A DNA stretch of 64,000 nucleotides, taken from Vibrio tubiashii (lineage in GTDB: Bacteria > Pseudomonadota > Gammaproteobacteria > Enterobacterales > Vibrionaceae). Position numbers and translations under genes: made by a program. The notes beneath the pieces are model-generated. The model was not told where the DNA came from and did no database searches. It saw nothing but the letters and a program-made list of their open reading frames with translations. The stretch is taken from contig NZ_CP117029.1 of the NCBI RefSeq assembly GCF_028551255.1, forward strand, positions 434,001 to 498,000. The letters run 5' to 3'. Shown here piece after piece: positions 19,782 to 29,946 of this stretch; positions within the stretch are counted from its first letter, which is position 1; every line of letters begins with the position of its first letter.

Positions 19782-21518
19782 ATGATTGAAATCCAACGTC
19801 GCCCTGAACCTGATTTATCCTCTCTGCCGGATACCATTGCGCCTTTACTTAAACGTATCTACGCCAGTCGAGGCATCACATCGCAGCAACAACTAGATAC
19901 TACAGCGCGTGCGTTGCATTCCTATCAAAAACTGCATGGTATTGAAGCGGCGGTTGAGCTGTTATTTGAGTCTATTCAGCACAACAAGCGGATAATCGTG
20001 GTGGGTGATTTTGATGCAGATGGGGCGACAAGTTCGGCTTTGTCTGTGTTGGCGCTTAGGATGTTAGGTTCGAGTAATGTCGACTACCTAGTCCCGAATC
20101 GCTTTGAAGATGGCTATGGCCTAAGTCCTGAGGTTGTTGATCAAGCGATTGAGATTGGCGCTGAGGTGATTATGACCGTCGACAATGGGGTCTCTTCGAT
20201 TGATGGTGTGCGCTATGCGAAAGAGCAGGGCTTGAAGGTATTGGTGACTGACCACCACTTACCTGGTCATGAGCTGCCGAATGTTGATGCTATGGTCAAC
20301 CCTAACCTGCAAGAGTGCGCGTTTCCCTCCAAGGCTTTAGCTGGCGTTGGCGTTGCCTTTTACTTGATGATGGCGCTTTGCGTTCATATGCGTAAAACCG
20401 GCTGGTTTGCCGAGCAAGGGGTGGCAGAGCCTAAGTTAATGGAGCTGATTGACTTAGTGGCACTCGGTACGGTTGCCGATGTCGTGCCTCTGGATGAAAA
20501 CAATCGTATTTTGGTTCATCAAGGTTTACAGCGAATTAGAGCGGGTAAAGCGCGTCCGGGCATTCAAGCTCTGATAGAAGTAGCGAAGCGAGATTCACGT
20601 CGTTTGGTGGCTTCTGATTTTGGATTTGCGTTAGGGCCGCGTATCAATGCTGCGGGTCGTTTAGATGATATGTCGTTTGGCGTTGAGCTGTTAATGGCGA
20701 ACAACATTCATGCTGCACGTCGAATGGCAAGCGAGTTAGACGGCTTGAACCAAACTCGCAAAGAAATTGAAGAGGGAATGAAGCAAGAAGCGATGGCTTT
20801 TTGTGAACGTCTGCAGTTCGGCGATCAAGATATGCCTCATGGCCTAGTACTTTTTCAGCGGGATTGGCATCAGGGCGTGATTGGTATTTTAGCCTCACGC
20901 ATTAAAGAGAAGTTTCACCGTCCTGTGATTGCTTTTGCTGATGGTGGTGAAGGTTCAATTAAAGGTTCATGCCGCTCAATACCGGGTTTGCATATGCGTG
21001 ATACTTTAGATCGCATCGATACCCAGAACCCTGGTTTAATCGTGAAGTTTGGTGGGCACGCGATGGCGGCAGGTCTCACCATTCTAGAGAAAGATTATGA
21101 ACGCTTTTCTAATCTGTTTGATGAAGCCGTGAAACAAGACTTGGACGAAGCGGCGCTGAAAGGGGTGATTTTGTCCGATGGTGAATTGAAACCAGAAGAG
21201 TTCTCTATGCATGTCGCCGAGATGCTTCGTGCTGGTGGACCTTGGGGGCAAGCTTTTCCAGAACCTCTGTTTGACGGTGAATTTAAAGTGCTTCATCAGA
21301 AACTGGTTGGCGAGAAGCACTTAAAGCTTATGTTAGAACCTCTACACAAAGGTCACCCAACCAATATCATGATTGATGGCATTGCATTCAACGTTGATCT
21401 GCGCCGCTGGCCTGATGCTTCAGTGAAAACGGTGCGCTTAGCGTATAAGCTCGACATCAACGAGTTCCGCGGCAATCAATCGTTGCAGTTGATGATTGAT
21501 CATATTGAGGCTAAGTAG
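19782..21518 (+). CDS. recJ: Single-stranded-DNA-specific exonuclease RecJ
   Basis: A 578-residue DHH-family 5'-3' exonuclease used in recombination and mismatch repair. It has motif I VVGDFDADGATSSAL (about 72-86), TVDNGVSS, the DHH box VTDHHLPGHE (about 158-167), the later GRINAAGRLDD-type motif (PRINAAGRLDDM) and the DHHA1 GGHAMAAGLTI (about 426-436), then an OB domain. Full length. A repeat element starts six bases past its stop. Confidence 0.98.
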   Translation: MIEIQRRPEPDLSSLPDTIAPLLKRIYASRGITSQQQLDTTARALHSYQKLHGIEAAVELLFESIQHNKRIIVVGDFDADGATSSALSVLALRMLGSSNVDYLVPNRFEDGYGLSPEVVDQAIEIGAEVIMTVDNGVSSIDGVRYAKEQGLKVLVTDHHLPGHELPNVDAMVNPNLQECAFPSKALAGVGVAFYLMMALCVHMRKTGWFAEQGVAEPKLMELIDLVALGTVADVVPLDENNRILVHQGLQRIRAGKARPGIQALIEVAKRDSRRLVASDFGFALGPRINAAGRLDDMSFGVELLMANNIHAARRMASELDGLNQTRKEIEEGMKQEAMAFCERLQFGDQDMPHGLVLFQRDWHQGVIGILASRIKEKFHRPVIAFADGGEGSIKGSCRSIPGLHMRDTLDRIDTQNPGLIVKFGGHAMAAGLTILEKDYERFSNLFDEAVKQDLDEAALKGVILSDGELKPEEFSMHVAEMLRAGGPWGQAFPEPLFDGEFKVLHQKLVGEKHLKLMLEPLHKGHPTNIMIDGIAFNVDLRRWPDASVKTVRLAYKLDINEFRGNQSLQLMIDHIEAK

Positions 21519-21523
21519 AGTAC

Positions 21524-21640
21524 GGGCATAGCCCTACAGAACGCGTTGCTCCGAGATCGGGCTACGCCCGCGAGAATCGGGAACGGACTTCGTCCTTCGA
21601 GAGTCGGGAGCGGGCTTCGCCCTTCGAAAAAGGGAAGATT
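21524..21640. repeat. Dispersed TTC-loop hairpin repeat, copy 3
   Basis: Directly after recJ: GGGC-ATA-GCCC (21524-21534), GGGC-TAC-GCCC (21559-21569), GGAC-TTC-GTCC (21585-21595) and GGGC-TTC-GCCC (21612-21622). Confidence 0.75.
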
Positions 21641-21684
21641 TAGCGAAGTGGTTGACGGCGCTTTTTACTAGAGGGGTATAATCA

Positions 21685-21755
<71 letters not shown>

Positions 21756-21857
21756 ACTTCCCATCTTTTCACGACATATTCTGTTCATATTCCTTTAAAA
21801 CTTACCAATTAAACTGTGATACCTAGCACGGTTTATTCCCATCTGTTTATATTTTGT

Positions 21858-21874
21858 AATTGGTCAGACCAATT
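21858..21874. promoter_or_regulatory. PdhR operator 1 (perfect palindrome)
   Basis: AATTGGTCAGACCAATT matches the PdhR consensus AATTGGT-N3-ACCAATT at every defined base. It lies 166 bases before the pdhR ATG. Confidence 0.9.
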
Positions 21875-21994
21875 TGATTGCTGTTTTAATCAGCTATTGT
21901 TATCAAAGTGTTGGTACATGGCTCGTTCTATGATTTGGGTCAATTTTTGTCTGGAACTTGCGTTTTAATTATGTTAATTTTCTCGCCAACTTAA

Positions 21995-22011
21995 AATTGG
22001 TATTACCAATT
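21995..22011. promoter_or_regulatory. PdhR operator 2 (perfect palindrome)
   Basis: AATTGGTATTACCAATT, again a full match, ends 28 bases before the pdhR ATG. Autorepression of the pdhR-aceEF transcript, relieved by pyruvate, is the expected role. Confidence 0.92.
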
Positions 22012-22039
22012 GACTGCAAAGAGTAGAAGAAAAACAACT

Positions 22040-22807
22040 ATGGCTTATCAAAGGATTCGTCAGCCAAAACTTTCTGATGTGATTGAACAAGAGTTAGAAA
22101 GGCTGATTGTGGAAGGAACATTGTCTCCGGGGCAGCAGCTGCCTCCAGAGCGCGAACTGGCAAAACAGTTTGATGTTTCCCGTCCTTCAATCCGAGAAGC
22201 GATACAACGTTTAGAAGCTAAACGTCTTCTTACTCGCCGTCAGGGTGGTGGCACTTTTGTTAGCGAGAACATCTGGACCAGCTTTTCAGATCCTCTGCTA
22301 AATTTATTGTCTAGCCACTCCGAAACTCAGCTGGATTTACTGGAAACGCGTCATGCGATGGAAGGTATAGCCGCTTACTTTGCAGCAGTTCGTGGTACCG
22401 AGGAAGACTTCGCTCGTATTCAGGCTTGCCTGAAAAACATCAGTGAAGAGCAAACTAAGAAGAATGTCGAAGCAGAATCAGCTGCGGTAATGCAGTTTTT
22501 GATCGCTTTAACTGAAGCTGCCCATAACGTGGTACTTCTGCACATTGTTCGCAGCCTTGCACCTTTGCTAGAGCAGAATGTCTTGCAGAATTTAAAGCTC
22601 TTACATCGCCGCGATGAAGTGGTCGAAAAAGTAAGTAAACACCGAGCTAATATCGTGGATGCGATTGTTTCTGGTCAGCCTGAAAAGGCGCGTGAAATGT
22701 CTCACTCACACTTAGCTTATATTGAAGAAACATTGTTGGATTTGACTCGTGAAGAGTCTCGCAGAGAGCGTTCTTTGCGTCGAATTCAGCAAGGTAACGA
22801 TTCTTAA
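22040..22807 (+). CDS. pdhR: Pyruvate-sensing GntR/FadR-type repressor PdhR
   Basis: A regulator of 255 residues from ATG 22040. The winged helix-turn-helix ([45 protein letters not shown]) is at about 8-55 and a helical FCD ligand domain follows. A ten-residue longer frame from TTG 22010 overlaps operator 2 and is rejected. It represses the pyruvate dehydrogenase operon until pyruvate binds. Lies 56 bases before aceE. Confidence 0.96.
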   Translation: MAYQRIRQPKLSDVIEQELERLIVEGTLSPGQQLPPERELAKQFDVSRPSIREAIQRLEAKRLLTRRQGGGTFVSENIWTSFSDPLLNLLSSHSETQLDLLETRHAMEGIAAYFAAVRGTEEDFARIQACLKNISEEQTKKNVEAESAAVMQFLIALTEAAHNVVLLHIVRSLAPLLEQNVLQNLKLLHRRDEVVEKVSKHRANIVDAIVSGQPEKAREMSHSHLAYIEETLLDLTREESRRERSLRRIQQGNDS

Positions 22808-22863
22808 AACAAGAAACGGTTACTTTAAATAAGTAGATCCAACCAATAGAAGGATAGATCGCC

Positions 22864-25527
22864 ATGTCTGATATGAAGCATGACGTAGATGCACTGGAAA
22901 CTCAAGAATGGCTACAAGCACTTGAGTCAGTTGTACGTGAAGAAGGTGTAGAACGTGCTCAGTTCCTACTAGAGCAAGTTCTAGACAAAGCACGTCTAGA
23001 CGGTGTTGATATGCCAACAGGTATCACAACGAACTACATCAACACGATTCCTGCAGATCAAGAACCAGCTTACCCAGGTGACACAACTCTTGAGCGCCGT
23101 ATTCGTTCCATCATCCGTTGGAACGCAATCATGATCGTTCTACGTGCATCTAAGAAAGACTTAGAGCTAGGCGGCCACATGGCGTCTTTCCAGTCTTCTG
23201 CTGCATTCTACGAAGTATGTTTCAACCACTTCTTCCGCGCTCCAAACGAGACGGACGGTGGCGATCTAGTATACTACCAAGGTCACATCTCACCAGGTAT
23301 CTACTCTCGTGCATTCGTTGAAGGTCGTCTAACTGAAGAGCAGCTAGATAACTTCCGTCAAGAAGTAGACGGTAAAGGTATCCCATCATACCCGCACCCT
23401 AAACTGATGCCTGAGTTCTGGCAGTTCCCTACAGTTTCTATGGGTCTAGGTCCTATTTCTGCGATCTACCAAGCGCGTTTCCTTAAGTACCTAGACGGTC
23501 GTGGTATGAAAGATACTTCGGCTCAGCGTGTATACGCGTTCCTAGGTGACGGTGAGATGGATGAGCCAGAATCACGTGGTTCACTATCTTTCGCTGCGCG
23601 TGAGAAGCTAGACAACCTATGTTTCCTAGTTAACTGTAACCTACAGCGTCTAGATGGCCCTGTAATGGGTAACGGTAGCATCATCCAAGAGCTAGAGGGC
23701 CTATTCAAAGGTGCTGGCTGGAATGTTGTTAAAGTTATCTGGGGTAGCAACTGGGATGCACTACTTGCTAAAGATACGTCTGGCAAGCTTCTACAGCTAA
23801 TGAACGAAACTGTAGATGGTGACTACCAAACATTTAAATCTAAAGACGGTGCTTACGTACGTGAACACTTCTTTGGTAAGTACCCAGAGACAGCTGCACT
23901 AGTTGCAGACATGACTGATGACGAAATCTTCGCACTTAAGCGTGGTGGTCACGAGTCTTCTAAGCTGTACGCAGCATACAAAAACGCGGCAGAAACTAAA
24001 GGTCGTCCAACAGTAATCCTAGCTAAGACTGTTAAAGGTTACGGCATGGGTGAAGCGGCTGAAGGTAAGAACATCGCGCACCAAGTTAAGAAGATGGATA
24101 TGACTCACGTACTACACCTACGTGATCGCCTAGGTCTTCAAGACATCCTAACTGACGAAGCGGTTAAAGAGCTTCCGTACCTGAAACTTGAAGAAGGTTC
24201 TGCGGAATACGATTACCTACACGCTCGTCGTAAAGAACTAAAAGGTTACACGCCACAGCGTCTACCTAAGTTCACTCAAGAATTCAAAGTACCTGAGCTA
24301 GAAGAGTTCGCGCCGCTACTAAGCGAGCAAAAGCGTGATATCTCTACAACTATGGCTTACGTTCGTACTCTTAACATCCTGCTTAAGAACAAGAACATTG
24401 GTAAGAACATCGTTCCTATCATCTGTGACGAAGCACGTACGTTCGGTATGGAAGGTCTATTCCGTCAGATCGGTATCTACAACCCGCACGGTCAGGAATA
24501 CACACCAGAAGATAAAGGCATTGTTTCTTACTACAAAGAAGCGACATCTGGTCAGGTACTACAAGAAGGTATCAACGAGCTAGGCTCAATGGCTTCTTGG
24601 GTTGCTGCTGCAACGTCATACAGCACTAACGATCTACCAATGATCCCGTTCTACATCTACTACTCTATGTTCGGTTTCCAACGTGTTGGCGACATGGCGT
24701 GGATGGCTGGTGACCAACAAGCTCGTGGTTTCCTACTAGGTGCTACTGCTGGTCGTACAACGCTAAATGGTGAAGGTCTACAGCACGAAGATGGTCACTC
24801 GCACATCATGGCGAACACTGTTCCTAACTGTATCTCTTACGACCCAACATTCGCTTACGAAGTTGCAGTCATCATGCAAGACGGTATCCGTCGCATGTAC
24901 GGTGAGAACCAAGAGAACGTGTTCTACTACCTAACTGTGATGAACGAAAACTACGCAATGCCAGCAATGCCAGAAGGCGCTGAAGAAGGCATCCGTAAGG
25001 GTATCTACAAGCTTGAGTCTTACGCAGGTGACAAGTCTAAAGTTCAGCTAATGGGCTCTGGTACTATCATGAACGAAGTACGTAAAGCAGCAACTATCCT
25101 AAGTGAAGAGTACGGCATCGCTTCTGACGTGTTCTCTGTAACATCGTTCAACGAGCTAACTCGTGACGGTCAAGATGCAGAACGTTACAACATGCTTCAC
25201 CCAGAAGGCGAAGCGAAAGTACCATACATTGCACAAGTAATGGGTACTGAGCCAGCTATCGCAGCGACTGACTACATGAAGAACTACTCTGAACAAGTTC
25301 GCGCGTTCATGCCTTCTGAGTCATACAAAGTACTGGGTACAGATGGTTACGGCCGCTCTGATAGCCGTGAGAACCTACGTCGTCACTTCGAAGTTAACGC
25401 AGGCTACGTGGTAGTTGCAGCGCTAACTGAACTAGCTAAGCGTGGTGATGTTGAGAAGTCAGTAGTAACTGAAGCTATTGCTAAGTTCGACATCGACACT
25501 GAAAAAACTAACCCGCTATACGCTTAA
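22864..25527 (+). CDS. aceE: Pyruvate dehydrogenase E1 component (homodimeric type)
   Basis: An 887-residue thiamine-diphosphate enzyme that decarboxylates pyruvate and acetylates the lipoyl groups of AceF. The ThDP/Mg site runs GDGEMDEPES ... NCNLQRLDGPV (about 229-268), and the transketolase-like central part has GLQHEDGHSHI. Length equals the E. coli enzyme. Codon use is strongly biased (leucine mostly CTA, CGT for arginine), a mark of high expression in Vibrio. Cotranscribed with aceF, 19 bases downstream. Confidence 0.98.
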   Translation: MSDMKHDVDALETQEWLQALESVVREEGVERAQFLLEQVLDKARLDGVDMPTGITTNYINTIPADQEPAYPGDTTLERRIRSIIRWNAIMIVLRASKKDLELGGHMASFQSSAAFYEVCFNHFFRAPNETDGGDLVYYQGHISPGIYSRAFVEGRLTEEQLDNFRQEVDGKGIPSYPHPKLMPEFWQFPTVSMGLGPISAIYQARFLKYLDGRGMKDTSAQRVYAFLGDGEMDEPESRGSLSFAAREKLDNLCFLVNCNLQRLDGPVMGNGSIIQELEGLFKGAGWNVVKVIWGSNWDALLAKDTSGKLLQLMNETVDGDYQTFKSKDGAYVREHFFGKYPETAALVADMTDDEIFALKRGGHESSKLYAAYKNAAETKGRPTVILAKTVKGYGMGEAAEGKNIAHQVKKMDMTHVLHLRDRLGLQDILTDEAVKELPYLKLEEGSAEYDYLHARRKELKGYTPQRLPKFTQEFKVPELEEFAPLLSEQKRDISTTMAYVRTLNILLKNKNIGKNIVPIICDEARTFGMEGLFRQIGIYNPHGQEYTPEDKGIVSYYKEATSGQVLQEGINELGSMASWVAAATSYSTNDLPMIPFYIYYSMFGFQRVGDMAWMAGDQQARGFLLGATAGRTTLNGEGLQHEDGHSHIMANTVPNCISYDPTFAYEVAVIMQDGIRRMYGENQENVFYYLTVMNENYAMPAMPEGAEEGIRKGIYKLESYAGDKSKVQLMGSGTIMNEVRKAATILSEEYGIASDVFSVTSFNELTRDGQDAERYNMLHPEGEAKVPYIAQVMGTEPAIAATDYMKNYSEQVRAFMPSESYKVLGTDGYGRSDSRENLRRHFEVNAGYVVVAALTELAKRGDVEKSVVTEAIAKFDIDTEKTNPLYA

Positions 25528-25546
25528 TTGAGAAGGTAAATAAGAA

Positions 25547-27436
25547 ATGGCAATCGAAATTAATGTACCAGACATCGGTGCGGATGAGGTTGAAGTTACT
25601 GAAATTCTTGTAAGCGTTGGCGACAAGGTTGAAGAAGAGCAGTCTCTTATCACAGTTGAAGGCGATAAAGCTTCTATGGAAGTTCCTGCTTCTCAAGCGG
25701 GTATCGTTAAAGAAATCAAAGTTACGGAAGGTGACTCTGTTTCTACTGGTTCTCTAATCATGATTTTCGAAGCCGAGGGTGCAGCTGACGCTGCACCTGC
25801 TCCTGCGGCAGAAGCAGCTCCAGCAGCGGCTCCAGCTCCAGCAGCAGCGGCAGAGCTTAAAGAAGTTCACGTACCAGATATTGGTGGCGATGAAGTTGAA
25901 GTGACTGAAATCATGGTTGCAGTTGGCGACAGCATTGAAGAAGAGCAATCTCTTCTAACGGTTGAAGGCGACAAAGCTTCTATGGAAGTACCTGCACCAT
26001 TCGCGGGTACACTAAAAGAGATCAAGGTAGCAGCAGGCGATAAAGTTACGACTGGCTCGCTAATCATGGTATTCGAAGTAGCAGGCTCTGGCGCTCCAGC
26101 GGCACCTGCTGCAGCAGAAGCTCCAGTTGCAGCGGCTCCAGCAGCATCAGCAGCGAAAGAAGTTAACGTTCCTGATATCGGCGGTGATGAAGTTGAAGTA
26201 ACTGAGATCATGGTTGCAGTTGGCGATACAGTGGAAGAAGAGCAATCTCTAATCACTGTTGAAGGTGACAAAGCTTCAATGGAAGTTCCTGCTCCATTTG
26301 CTGGTACGGTTAAAGAGATCAAGATTGCAGCAGGCGACAAAGTGTCAACTGGCTCACTAATTATGGTCTTCGAAGTGGCGGGTGCAGCACCTGCTCCAGC
26401 AGCAGCCCCAGCTCAAGCGGCGGCACCTGCAGCAGCTTCAGCTCCTAAAGCAGAAGCTCCAGCGGCACCAGCAGCAACAGGTGATTTCCAAGAGAACAAT
26501 GAGTACGCACACGCGTCTCCAGTTGTTCGTCGTCTAGCTCGTGAGTTTGGCGTTAACCTTTCTAAGGTTAAAGGTACTGGTCGTAAGAGCCGTATCCTAA
26601 AAGAAGACGTACAGTCTTACGTTAAAGATGCGCTTAAGCGTCTTGAGTCTGGCACAGGTGCAGCGGCATCTGGTAAAGGCGACGGCGCGGCTCTTGGTCT
26701 ACTACCTTGGCCAAAAGTGGACTTCAGCAAGTTCGGCGAAACTGAAGTTCAGAAGCTTTCTAAGATCAAGAAGATCTCAGGCGCTAACCTGCACCGTAAC
26801 TGGGTAATGATCCCTCACGTTACACAGTGGGATAACGCTGACATCACTGAGCTAGAAGCATTTCGTAAAGAGCAGAACGCTATCGAAGCCAAGAAAGACA
26901 CGGGTATGAAGATCACACCACTTGTGTTCATCATGAAAGCTGCGGCGAAAGCGCTAGAAGCATTCCCAGCGTTCAACTCTTCTCTATCTGAAGATGGCGA
27001 AAGCATCATTCTGAAGAAATACGTGAACATCGGTATCGCAGTAGATACGCCTAACGGCCTAGTTGTTCCTGTATTTAAAGATGTGAACAAGAAAGGCATC
27101 TACGAGCTGTCTGAAGAGCTAATGGCTATTTCTAAGAAAGCACGTGCTGGTAAGCTAACTGCTGGTGATATGCAAGGCGGTTGTTTCACAATCTCTAGCC
27201 TTGGTGGTATCGGCGGTACTGCGTTTACACCAATCGTAAATGCACCAGAAGTTGGTATCCTAGGTGTGTCTAAGTCTGAAATGAAGCCAGTGTGGAACGG
27301 TAAAGAGTTCGAACCACGTCTACAGCTTCCACTATCTCTATCATACGACCACCGTGTGATTGATGGTGCTGAAGGTGCTCGCTTCATCACGTTCTTGAAC
27401 GCAGCGCTATCAGACATCCGTCGTCTAGTTCTTTAA
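25547..27436 (+). CDS. aceF: Dihydrolipoyllysine acetyltransferase, pyruvate dehydrogenase E2
   Basis: A 629-residue core subunit. Three lipoyl domains (about 2-75, 103-178, 205-280), each with the lipoylated Lys in EGDKASMEV, are joined by Ala/Pro-rich flexible linkers. Then come an E3/E1-binding domain ([28 protein letters not shown], about 324-351) and the catalytic domain ending in the [12 protein letters not shown] active site (about 602-613). The three lipoyl domains are nearly the same at DNA level too, a likely recombination substrate. Transfers acetyl to CoA. Confidence 0.98.
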   Translation: MAIEINVPDIGADEVEVTEILVSVGDKVEEEQSLITVEGDKASMEVPASQAGIVKEIKVTEGDSVSTGSLIMIFEAEGAADAAPAPAAEAAPAAAPAPAAAAELKEVHVPDIGGDEVEVTEIMVAVGDSIEEEQSLLTVEGDKASMEVPAPFAGTLKEIKVAAGDKVTTGSLIMVFEVAGSGAPAAPAAAEAPVAAAPAASAAKEVNVPDIGGDEVEVTEIMVAVGDTVEEEQSLITVEGDKASMEVPAPFAGTVKEIKIAAGDKVSTGSLIMVFEVAGAAPAPAAAPAQAAAPAAASAPKAEAPAAPAATGDFQENNEYAHASPVVRRLAREFGVNLSKVKGTGRKSRILKEDVQSYVKDALKRLESGTGAAASGKGDGAALGLLPWPKVDFSKFGETEVQKLSKIKKISGANLHRNWVMIPHVTQWDNADITELEAFRKEQNAIEAKKDTGMKITPLVFIMKAAAKALEAFPAFNSSLSEDGESIILKKYVNIGIAVDTPNGLVVPVFKDVNKKGIYELSEELMAISKKARAGKLTAGDMQGGCFTISSLGGIGGTAFTPIVNAPEVGILGVSKSEMKPVWNGKEFEPRLQLPLSLSYDHRVIDGAEGARFITFLNAALSDIRRLVL

Positions 27437-27453
27437 TTAAAGATTAGATGATT

Positions 27454-27479
27454 TAGAGGCGGCATTAGAGCCGCCTCTA
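27454..27479 (+). terminator. Stem-loop between aceF and lpd (attenuator or mRNA 3' end)
   Basis: TAGAGGCGGC / GCCGCCTCTA with loop ATTAGA. The stem is strong but no T run follows, so it may cap the aceF mRNA or only partly stop transcription. The other 225 bases before lpd hold no gene; lpd probably has its own promoter there as in E. coli. Confidence 0.6.
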
Positions 27480-27704
27480 CTACTAATAATTATCAAACAA
27501 TTTGATTGCAGACCTTAGAGTCAATAAGGTTTTCTCAAGCGAATTGTTGTCTAGCTCACAGGCTAAATTGATTTACTTTTCACACCATTAACATCTCTGT
27601 AAACTGATGGCGGTCTGAAAATAACTGTTTAAAATAAACTGACTTGAACATATAGAATCAATACCCACTCAGCCTGTTAGGGATAATGACTACAAGAGGT
27701 CAAA

Positions 27705-29132
27705 ATGAGCAAAGAAATTAAAGCCCAAGTTGTAGTACTTGGTGCAGGTCCTGCTGGTTACTCTGCCGCTTTCCGTTGTGCAGACTTAGGTCTAGAAACG
27801 GTTCTTATCGAGCGTTACAGCACTCTTGGTGGTGTGTGTCTAAACGTGGGTTGTATCCCATCTAAAGCACTACTTCACGTATCTAAAGTTATCGAAGAAG
27901 CAAAAGCACTTGCTGACCACGGTATCGTATTTGGTGAGCCTCAAACGGATATCGACAAGGTCCGTAAGTGGAAAGAGAAAGTAATCAACCAACTAACTGG
28001 CGGTCTTGGCGGTATGGCTAAGATGCGTAAAGTTAATGTGGTTAACGGTTTTGGTAAATTCACTGGTCCTAACACTGTCGAAGTGGAAGGCGAAGAAGGC
28101 AAAACTGTTGTTAACTTCGACAACGCAATCGTTGCAGCGGGTTCTCGCCCAATCAAACTACCATTTATCCCACATGAAGACCCACGTATTTGGGACTCAA
28201 CTGACGCTCTAGAGCTGAAGGAAGTTCCTGGAAAACTTCTAATCATGGGTGGTGGTATCATCGGTCTAGAAATGGGTACGGTTTACCACTCTCTAGGTTC
28301 TCAAATTGATGTTGTTGAAATGTTCGACCAAGTTATCCCAGCTGCGGATAAAGATATCGTGAAAGTTTACACTAAGCGTATCAAGAACAAGTTCAACCTA
28401 ATGCTTGAAACGAAAGTAACAGCAGTTGAAGCGAAAGAAGACGGTATCTACGTTTCAATGGAAGGTAAGAAAGCACCAGCAGAAGCTGAGCGCTACGATG
28501 CTGTTCTAGTTGCTATCGGTCGTGTACCAAACGGTCAACTTCTTGATGCAGAAAAAGCGGGTCTAGAAGTAGACGAGCGCGGTTTCATCAATGTTGATAA
28601 GCAAATGCGTACTAACGTTCCTCACATCTTTGCTATCGGTGATATCGTTGGTCAACCAATGCTTGCTCACAAAGGTGTGCATGAAGGTCACGTTGCTGCT
28701 GAAGTTATTGCTGGTAAGAAGCACTACTTCGATCCTAAAGTTATTCCTTCAATTGCTTACACTGAGCCAGAAGTGGCATGGGTTGGTAAGACTGAGAAAG
28801 AAGCGAAAGCGGAAGGCATCAACTACGAAACGGCTACATTCCCATGGGCAGCTTCAGGTCGTGCAATTGCATCTGACTGTGCAGATGGTATGACTAAGCT
28901 AATCTTCGACAAAGACACTCATCGCGTAATTGGTGGTGCTATCGTTGGTACTAACGGTGGTGAACTACTTGGTGAAATCGGTCTAGCGATCGAGATGGGC
29001 TGTGATGCGGAAGATATCGCACTAACAATCCACGCTCACCCGACTCTGCACGAGTCAGTAGGTCTAGCGGCGGAAGTGTTTGAAGGTACAATCACTGACC
29101 TTCCAAACCCTAAAGCGAAAAAGAAGAAGTAA
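27705..29132 (+). CDS. lpd: Dihydrolipoyl dehydrogenase (E3)
   Basis: A 475-residue FAD disulfide oxidoreductase shared by the pyruvate and 2-oxoglutarate dehydrogenases and the glycine cleavage system. FAD motif VLGAGPAGYSAA (about 10-21), redox pair in GGVCLNVGCIPSKAL (about 42-56), NAD motif GGGIIGLEMG, and the active-site HAHPTLHES (about 445-453). Highly expressed codon pattern. The GAGG-like site ACAAGAGG is 6 bases before the ATG. Confidence 0.98.
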   Translation: MSKEIKAQVVVLGAGPAGYSAAFRCADLGLETVLIERYSTLGGVCLNVGCIPSKALLHVSKVIEEAKALADHGIVFGEPQTDIDKVRKWKEKVINQLTGGLGGMAKMRKVNVVNGFGKFTGPNTVEVEGEEGKTVVNFDNAIVAAGSRPIKLPFIPHEDPRIWDSTDALELKEVPGKLLIMGGGIIGLEMGTVYHSLGSQIDVVEMFDQVIPAADKDIVKVYTKRIKNKFNLMLETKVTAVEAKEDGIYVSMEGKKAPAEAERYDAVLVAIGRVPNGQLLDAEKAGLEVDERGFINVDKQMRTNVPHIFAIGDIVGQPMLAHKGVHEGHVAAEVIAGKKHYFDPKVIPSIAYTEPEVAWVGKTEKEAKAEGINYETATFPWAASGRAIASDCADGMTKLIFDKDTHRVIGGAIVGTNGGELLGEIGLAIEMGCDAEDIALTIHAHPTLHESVGLAAEVFEGTITDLPNPKAKKKK

Positions 29133-29156
29133 TCTACTCTTCTAGCTGAATCTAAA

Positions 29157-29185
29157 AACCGCTGAGCTCTCTCAGCGGTTTTTTT
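29157..29185 (+). terminator. Terminator of lpd
   Basis: AACCGCTGAG / CTCAGCGGTT with loop CTCT, then T-rich sequence. Confidence 0.95.
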
Positions 29186-29199
29186 ATGCCCTGTAAATA

Positions 29200-29228
29200 A
29201 CAAAGCCTGCTCATTGAGCAGGCTTTGT
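29200..29228 (-). terminator. Terminator of the luxR-type gene
   Basis: CAAAGCCTGCTC / GAGCAGGCTTTG with loop ATT, 25 bases past the stop of the minus-strand gene. Confidence 0.8.
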
Positions 29229-29252
29229 CTTAGTGTGCGTCAGACTTTTAGG

Positions 29253-29873
29253 TTACGCGTTTTTCGCGTGCTTGTAGATGCACAGCATGTTTAAGTAGCT
29301 TTCAGTTAGCTTCTTCATGCCGTCTTCATCTTGAGTACGGTTTGCTTGCACAAACAGTGAGTAGAAGATACCGTGGAACAGAGTTGCTAGCTCAGCAGGC
29401 TCATGCTCTTCACACACTTCACCACGTTCAATGGCCTTAACAAACATATTCTGCACCAAGAGTTGGTTAGTACGGTTTGTTGAAACAAACAGTGGCCATA
29501 CTTCATCACGGGTTGATGCACTCCACTCGAACCACACTTTAAGCCAGTGGCAGTCGTTAAGTACCAGTTCAACCATTGCTGAAGTTAGATTGTTTAAGTT
29601 CTCTTTCGCGTGAATATCTAAATCGATATTGTCTGATAGGAAGTTTGAGAATTGACGAACAACGTAGTTAAGCACGTCATCGACCAGATCTTCGCGAGTA
29701 GGGAAGTAGTTGAAGACAGTAGCCACAGAAACCTGCGCAATTTCTGCGATGTCAGCGTGACCACCGCGGCCGATACCACGACGAGCGAACACTTCCAGTG
29801 CGATTTCCATTAGTTGCTGTTTTCGTTTTTGCGGTGAAAGACGCGTACGCGGTCTTTTAGCAATTGAGTCCAT
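29253..29873 (-). CDS. luxR: Master quorum-sensing regulator, LuxR/HapR/SmcR/OpaR family (TetR fold)
   Basis: A 206-residue TetR-type regulator. The N-terminus MDSIAKRPRTRLSPQKRKQQLMEIA, the helix-turn-helix (HADIAEIAQVSVATVFNYFPTREDLVDDVL, about 39-68) and the ligand-domain words WFEWSASTRDEVWPLF and FYSLFVQANRT are those of Vibrio LuxR/SmcR/HapR. It activates and represses hundreds of genes at high cell density. The ATG at 29873 has AAGGAA 7 bases upstream; a TTG at 29891 lies inside the regulatory leader and is not the start. Location between lpd and hpt is the hapR/luxR locus of vibrios. The symbol follows V. harveyi; hapR, smcR and opaR are the same gene. Confidence 0.96.
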   Translation of the reverse strand: MDSIAKRPRTRLSPQKRKQQLMEIALEVFARRGIGRGGHADIAEIAQVSVATVFNYFPTREDLVDDVLNYVVRQFSNFLSDNIDLDIHAKENLNNLTSAMVELVLNDCHWLKVWFEWSASTRDEVWPLFVSTNRTNQLLVQNMFVKAIERGEVCEEHEPAELATLFHGIFYSLFVQANRTQDEDGMKKLTESYLNMLCIYKHAKNA

Positions 29874-29882
29874 AATTAATTT

Positions 29883-29901
29883 CCTTGCCAAATGAGTTGT
29901 T
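29883..29901 (-). promoter_or_regulatory. Qrr sRNA pairing site in the luxR leader
   Basis: On the minus strand the leader reads AACAACTCATTTGGCAAGG, ending at the ribosome site. The conserved Vibrio Qrr core (recalled as CCUAGCCAACUGACGUUGUU) is complementary to AACAAC and to TTGGC-AGG here. Pairing would cover the ribosome site and block translation at low cell density. The qrr genes are not in this window. Confidence 0.8.
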
Positions 29902-29912
29902 TATATTTGTTT

Positions 29913-29946
29913 GGGCTTTTTGCCCTATTTATTAATTTATAATTTG
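29913..29946 (-). promoter_or_regulatory. luxR upstream hairpin and candidate LuxR autorepression box
   Basis: A GGGC-AAAAA-GCCC hairpin (29913-29925) sits just upstream of the Qrr site. Next to it, 29925-29946 matches the LuxR consensus TTATTGATAAATTTATCAATAA at about 15 of 22 positions by my count. LuxR/HapR autorepression is known in the genus; the site itself is inferred. Confidence 0.4.

Noticed and set aside
25867-26340. 157-codon minus-strand ORF inside aceF
   Set aside because: Shadow of the repeated lipoyl domains and codon bias; aceF is certain on the plus strand.
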